Shown here: piece by piece, positions 63,054-64,000 of the stretch | Layout: every line of letters begins with the position of its first letter | How positions within the stretch are numbered: the stretch's first letter is position 1 | Assembly (NCBI GenBank): GCA_029945945.1 | Contig: JAQSDM010000007.1 | Coordinates: 1 to 64,000, forward strand | DNA: 64,000 nt | DNA from: Algoriphagus sp. | GTDB lineage: Bacteria; Bacteroidota; Bacteroidia; Cytophagales; Cyclobacteriaceae | Direction: 5' to 3' | The notes under the pieces: generated by a model | What the model saw: only the letters and a program-made list of their open reading frames with translations | Told to the model about the DNA's origin: nothing | Database searches by the model: none | Program-made: the position numbers and the translations under genes

Positions 63054-63093
63054 AGAATTGAAAAGTTGGAAAATTGAAAGATTGAAAAATTTC
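63054..63093 (+). repeat. Octanucleotide array (reverse complement of the 7642 type)
   Basis: AGAATTGA, AAAGTTGG, AAAATTGA, AAGATTGA and AAAATTTC in an 8-nt register. This matches the 7642-7681 array read on the other strand. Confidence 0.6.
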
Positions 63094-63139
63094 CGGTTGA
63101 TTGGGCAATTCTGATTGATCCTGATTTCGGCCACGTCTT

Positions 63140-63208
63140 TCGTAACTCGTATCTCGTACTTCCTTAAATCTCCTTAAATCTTGATTCCTGCTTCTTGTCT
63201 CTTGATTC
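63140..63208 (+). repeat. Further heptanucleotide arrays before the SIMPL gene
   Basis: TCGTAAC, TCGTATC, TCGTACT (63140-63160), a repeated TCCTTAAATC (63161-63180), and TTGATTC, CTGCTTC, TTGTCTC, TTGATTC (63181-63208). The gap 62990-63258 is thus almost wholly made of short-period arrays. Confidence 0.65.
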
Positions 63209-63258
63209 TGAAGAAAAACTGGCAACCCTTTTGAATAGGTAGTACCAAACTAACCACA

Positions 63259-63957
63259 ATGAATATGAAACTTTTACTAATGCCTTTTTTTGTGCTTTTG
63301 ATGGCCGTTCCGGCTTTGGCACAAGACGATTTGAAAATTCCCCTGATCGAAGTGGAAGGATTTAGCGAACGCAAACTCGCACCGGATGAAGCCGTCTTTT
63401 CTATTCATCTGGAAGAAAAATCTATGAAGGTGAATGACGCTGTCAAAGTATTGAACACAAAAAGTAATAACCTGGCTGAAGCTTTGAAAAAGGCTAAAAT
63501 CAAAGATTACAAACTTGTTGCGGACAATTACTCAGTAGATATCAACCGGATTTACAGAAGCGGATATGCCCGAGACAGTGGCTACATCGCATCTCAAAAT
63601 CTTAGAATCGTCACTAAAAGCACGAATGAAGATCTCCAGAAAATCGTGGAGGCAATCCAGGGTGCCGGGGATATGAGTTTCAATCTTAACTTCCAGGTTT
63701 CTGAAGCAACACAGAAATCCCTTGACGACACTTTACTTGTAGAAGCGTTGAAAAATGCTGAAAGCCGTGCTTTACTGATTTCCCAAACTCTCAATATCAA
63801 AGCAATACGCGTACATCGGGTTACCGTGAATGCCGATGCTATACCGTATCAAAAAAACCAGATGCTGATGAGAGCAGAGTCTGCAGATGCTCAGGTATTG
63901 ATTTCACCTGATGAACAGAGCATCCAAAAACGAGTTTACGTCAAGTACACCTACTAA
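63259..63957 (+). CDS. Exported SIMPL-domain (DUF541) protein
   Basis: The 232-residue protein has a signal peptide (MNMKLLLMPFFVLLMAVPALAQ) and a SIMPL domain: IEVEGFSERKLAPDEAVFSI, then a helical region LNTKSNNLAEALKKAKIKDYKLVADNYSV, and QNLRIVTKSTNEDLQKIVEAIQGAG, ending VYVKYTY. SIMPL proteins are periplasmic or outer-membrane proteins, best known as E. coli YggE, linked to oxidative stress tolerance, with no known catalysis. Two ATGs (63259 and 63265) are possible. A terminator follows. Confidence 0.88.
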   Translation: MNMKLLLMPFFVLLMAVPALAQDDLKIPLIEVEGFSERKLAPDEAVFSIHLEEKSMKVNDAVKVLNTKSNNLAEALKKAKIKDYKLVADNYSVDINRIYRSGYARDSGYIASQNLRIVTKSTNEDLQKIVEAIQGAGDMSFNLNFQVSEATQKSLDDTLLVEALKNAESRALLISQTLNIKAIRVHRVTVNADAIPYQKNQMLMRAESADAQVLISPDEQSIQKRVYVKYTY

Positions 63958-63960
63958 TTG

Positions 63961-63988
63961 AAAGGCCGCGAAAGTGGCCTTTTTTTTA
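63961..63988 (+). terminator. Terminator after the SIMPL gene
   Basis: AAAGGCCGC pairs with GTGGCCTTT (one G-T pair) around a GAAA tetraloop, followed by a T-run. Confidence 0.85.
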
Positions 63989-64000
63989 TTTTAAAACCAC

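Noticed and set aside
1..64000. tRNA, rRNA, riboswitch or prophage
   Set aside because: No cloverleaf, rRNA-like or phage structural sequence was recognised in the gaps. I did not run covariance models, so small RNAs may have been missed.

Overview
The window looks like chromosome of a marine or aquatic Bacteroidota, most likely Cytophagales / Cyclobacteriaceae (Algoriphagus-like). Reasons: several genes carry the Bacteroidota -7 promoter box TAnnTTTG, there are few Shine-Dalgarno sites, typical Bacteroidota families occur (DUF4136 lipoproteins, an LptD of the Bacteroidota type, DUF1080 hydrolase, a fused DAHP synthase-chorismate mutase), exported proteins carry SPI, lipoprotein or Tat signals, and base composition is moderate (about 40% GC by eye). 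No rRNA, tRNA, CRISPR array, complete insertion sequence or prophage was seen.

Layout. 1-4.4 kb (minus): a very long SF1 helicase, open at the window edge, behind an SDR dehydrogenase. 4.6-11 kb: rlmD plus a small partner, then thiL, mce, an IscA-type carrier, gcvT-comB and a YdcH-like small protein. 11-19.9 kb: an export-rich set (DUF1080 hydrolase, Tat PIG-L deacetylase, SDR, MazG-like, MlrC-like M81 peptidase, Tat class-V aminotransferase), a zinc alcohol dehydrogenase, and a DUF1003 / pore-like membrane pair. 20-26.3 kb: Gcr-type membrane protein, tandem ABC ATPase, small exported proteins. 26.3-31.1 kb: a sulfatase lying between an intact dtd and a decayed partial copy of dtd. 31.2-39.4 kb: a second A-type carrier lacking its C-terminal cysteines, folB, DivIVA-like and WD40 proteins, a phosphopantetheinyl transferase, a redoxin, a SirB1-like protein and an acyl-CoA carboxylase beta chain. 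39.5-52 kb: divergent amidase / lptD, a four-helix-bundle pseudogene between 35-nt inverted repeats, arginine deiminase, a two-subunit molybdenum hydroxylase, lysS and proline dehydrogenase.

52.4-58.9 kb is the most striking part: a same-strand cluster for phenylalanine and tyrosine synthesis (DAHP synthase-chorismate mutase, aroB, aroA, pheA, aminotransferase, tyrA). In front of it lies a 31-codon leader peptide with Tyr/Phe at 8 of codons 8-16, followed by a strong intrinsic terminator and a perfect 9-bp competing antiterminator. This reads as a classical ribosome-mediated attenuator. 59-64 kb holds a duplicated lipoprotein module with duplicated terminators, a kelch protein and a SIMPL protein.

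A second theme is unusual intergenic DNA: short tandem repeats of many different sequences but a fixed 7-nt (sometimes 8-nt) unit at about ten places. All functional calls come from reading the sequence and recalling families; no database search or folding program was run.
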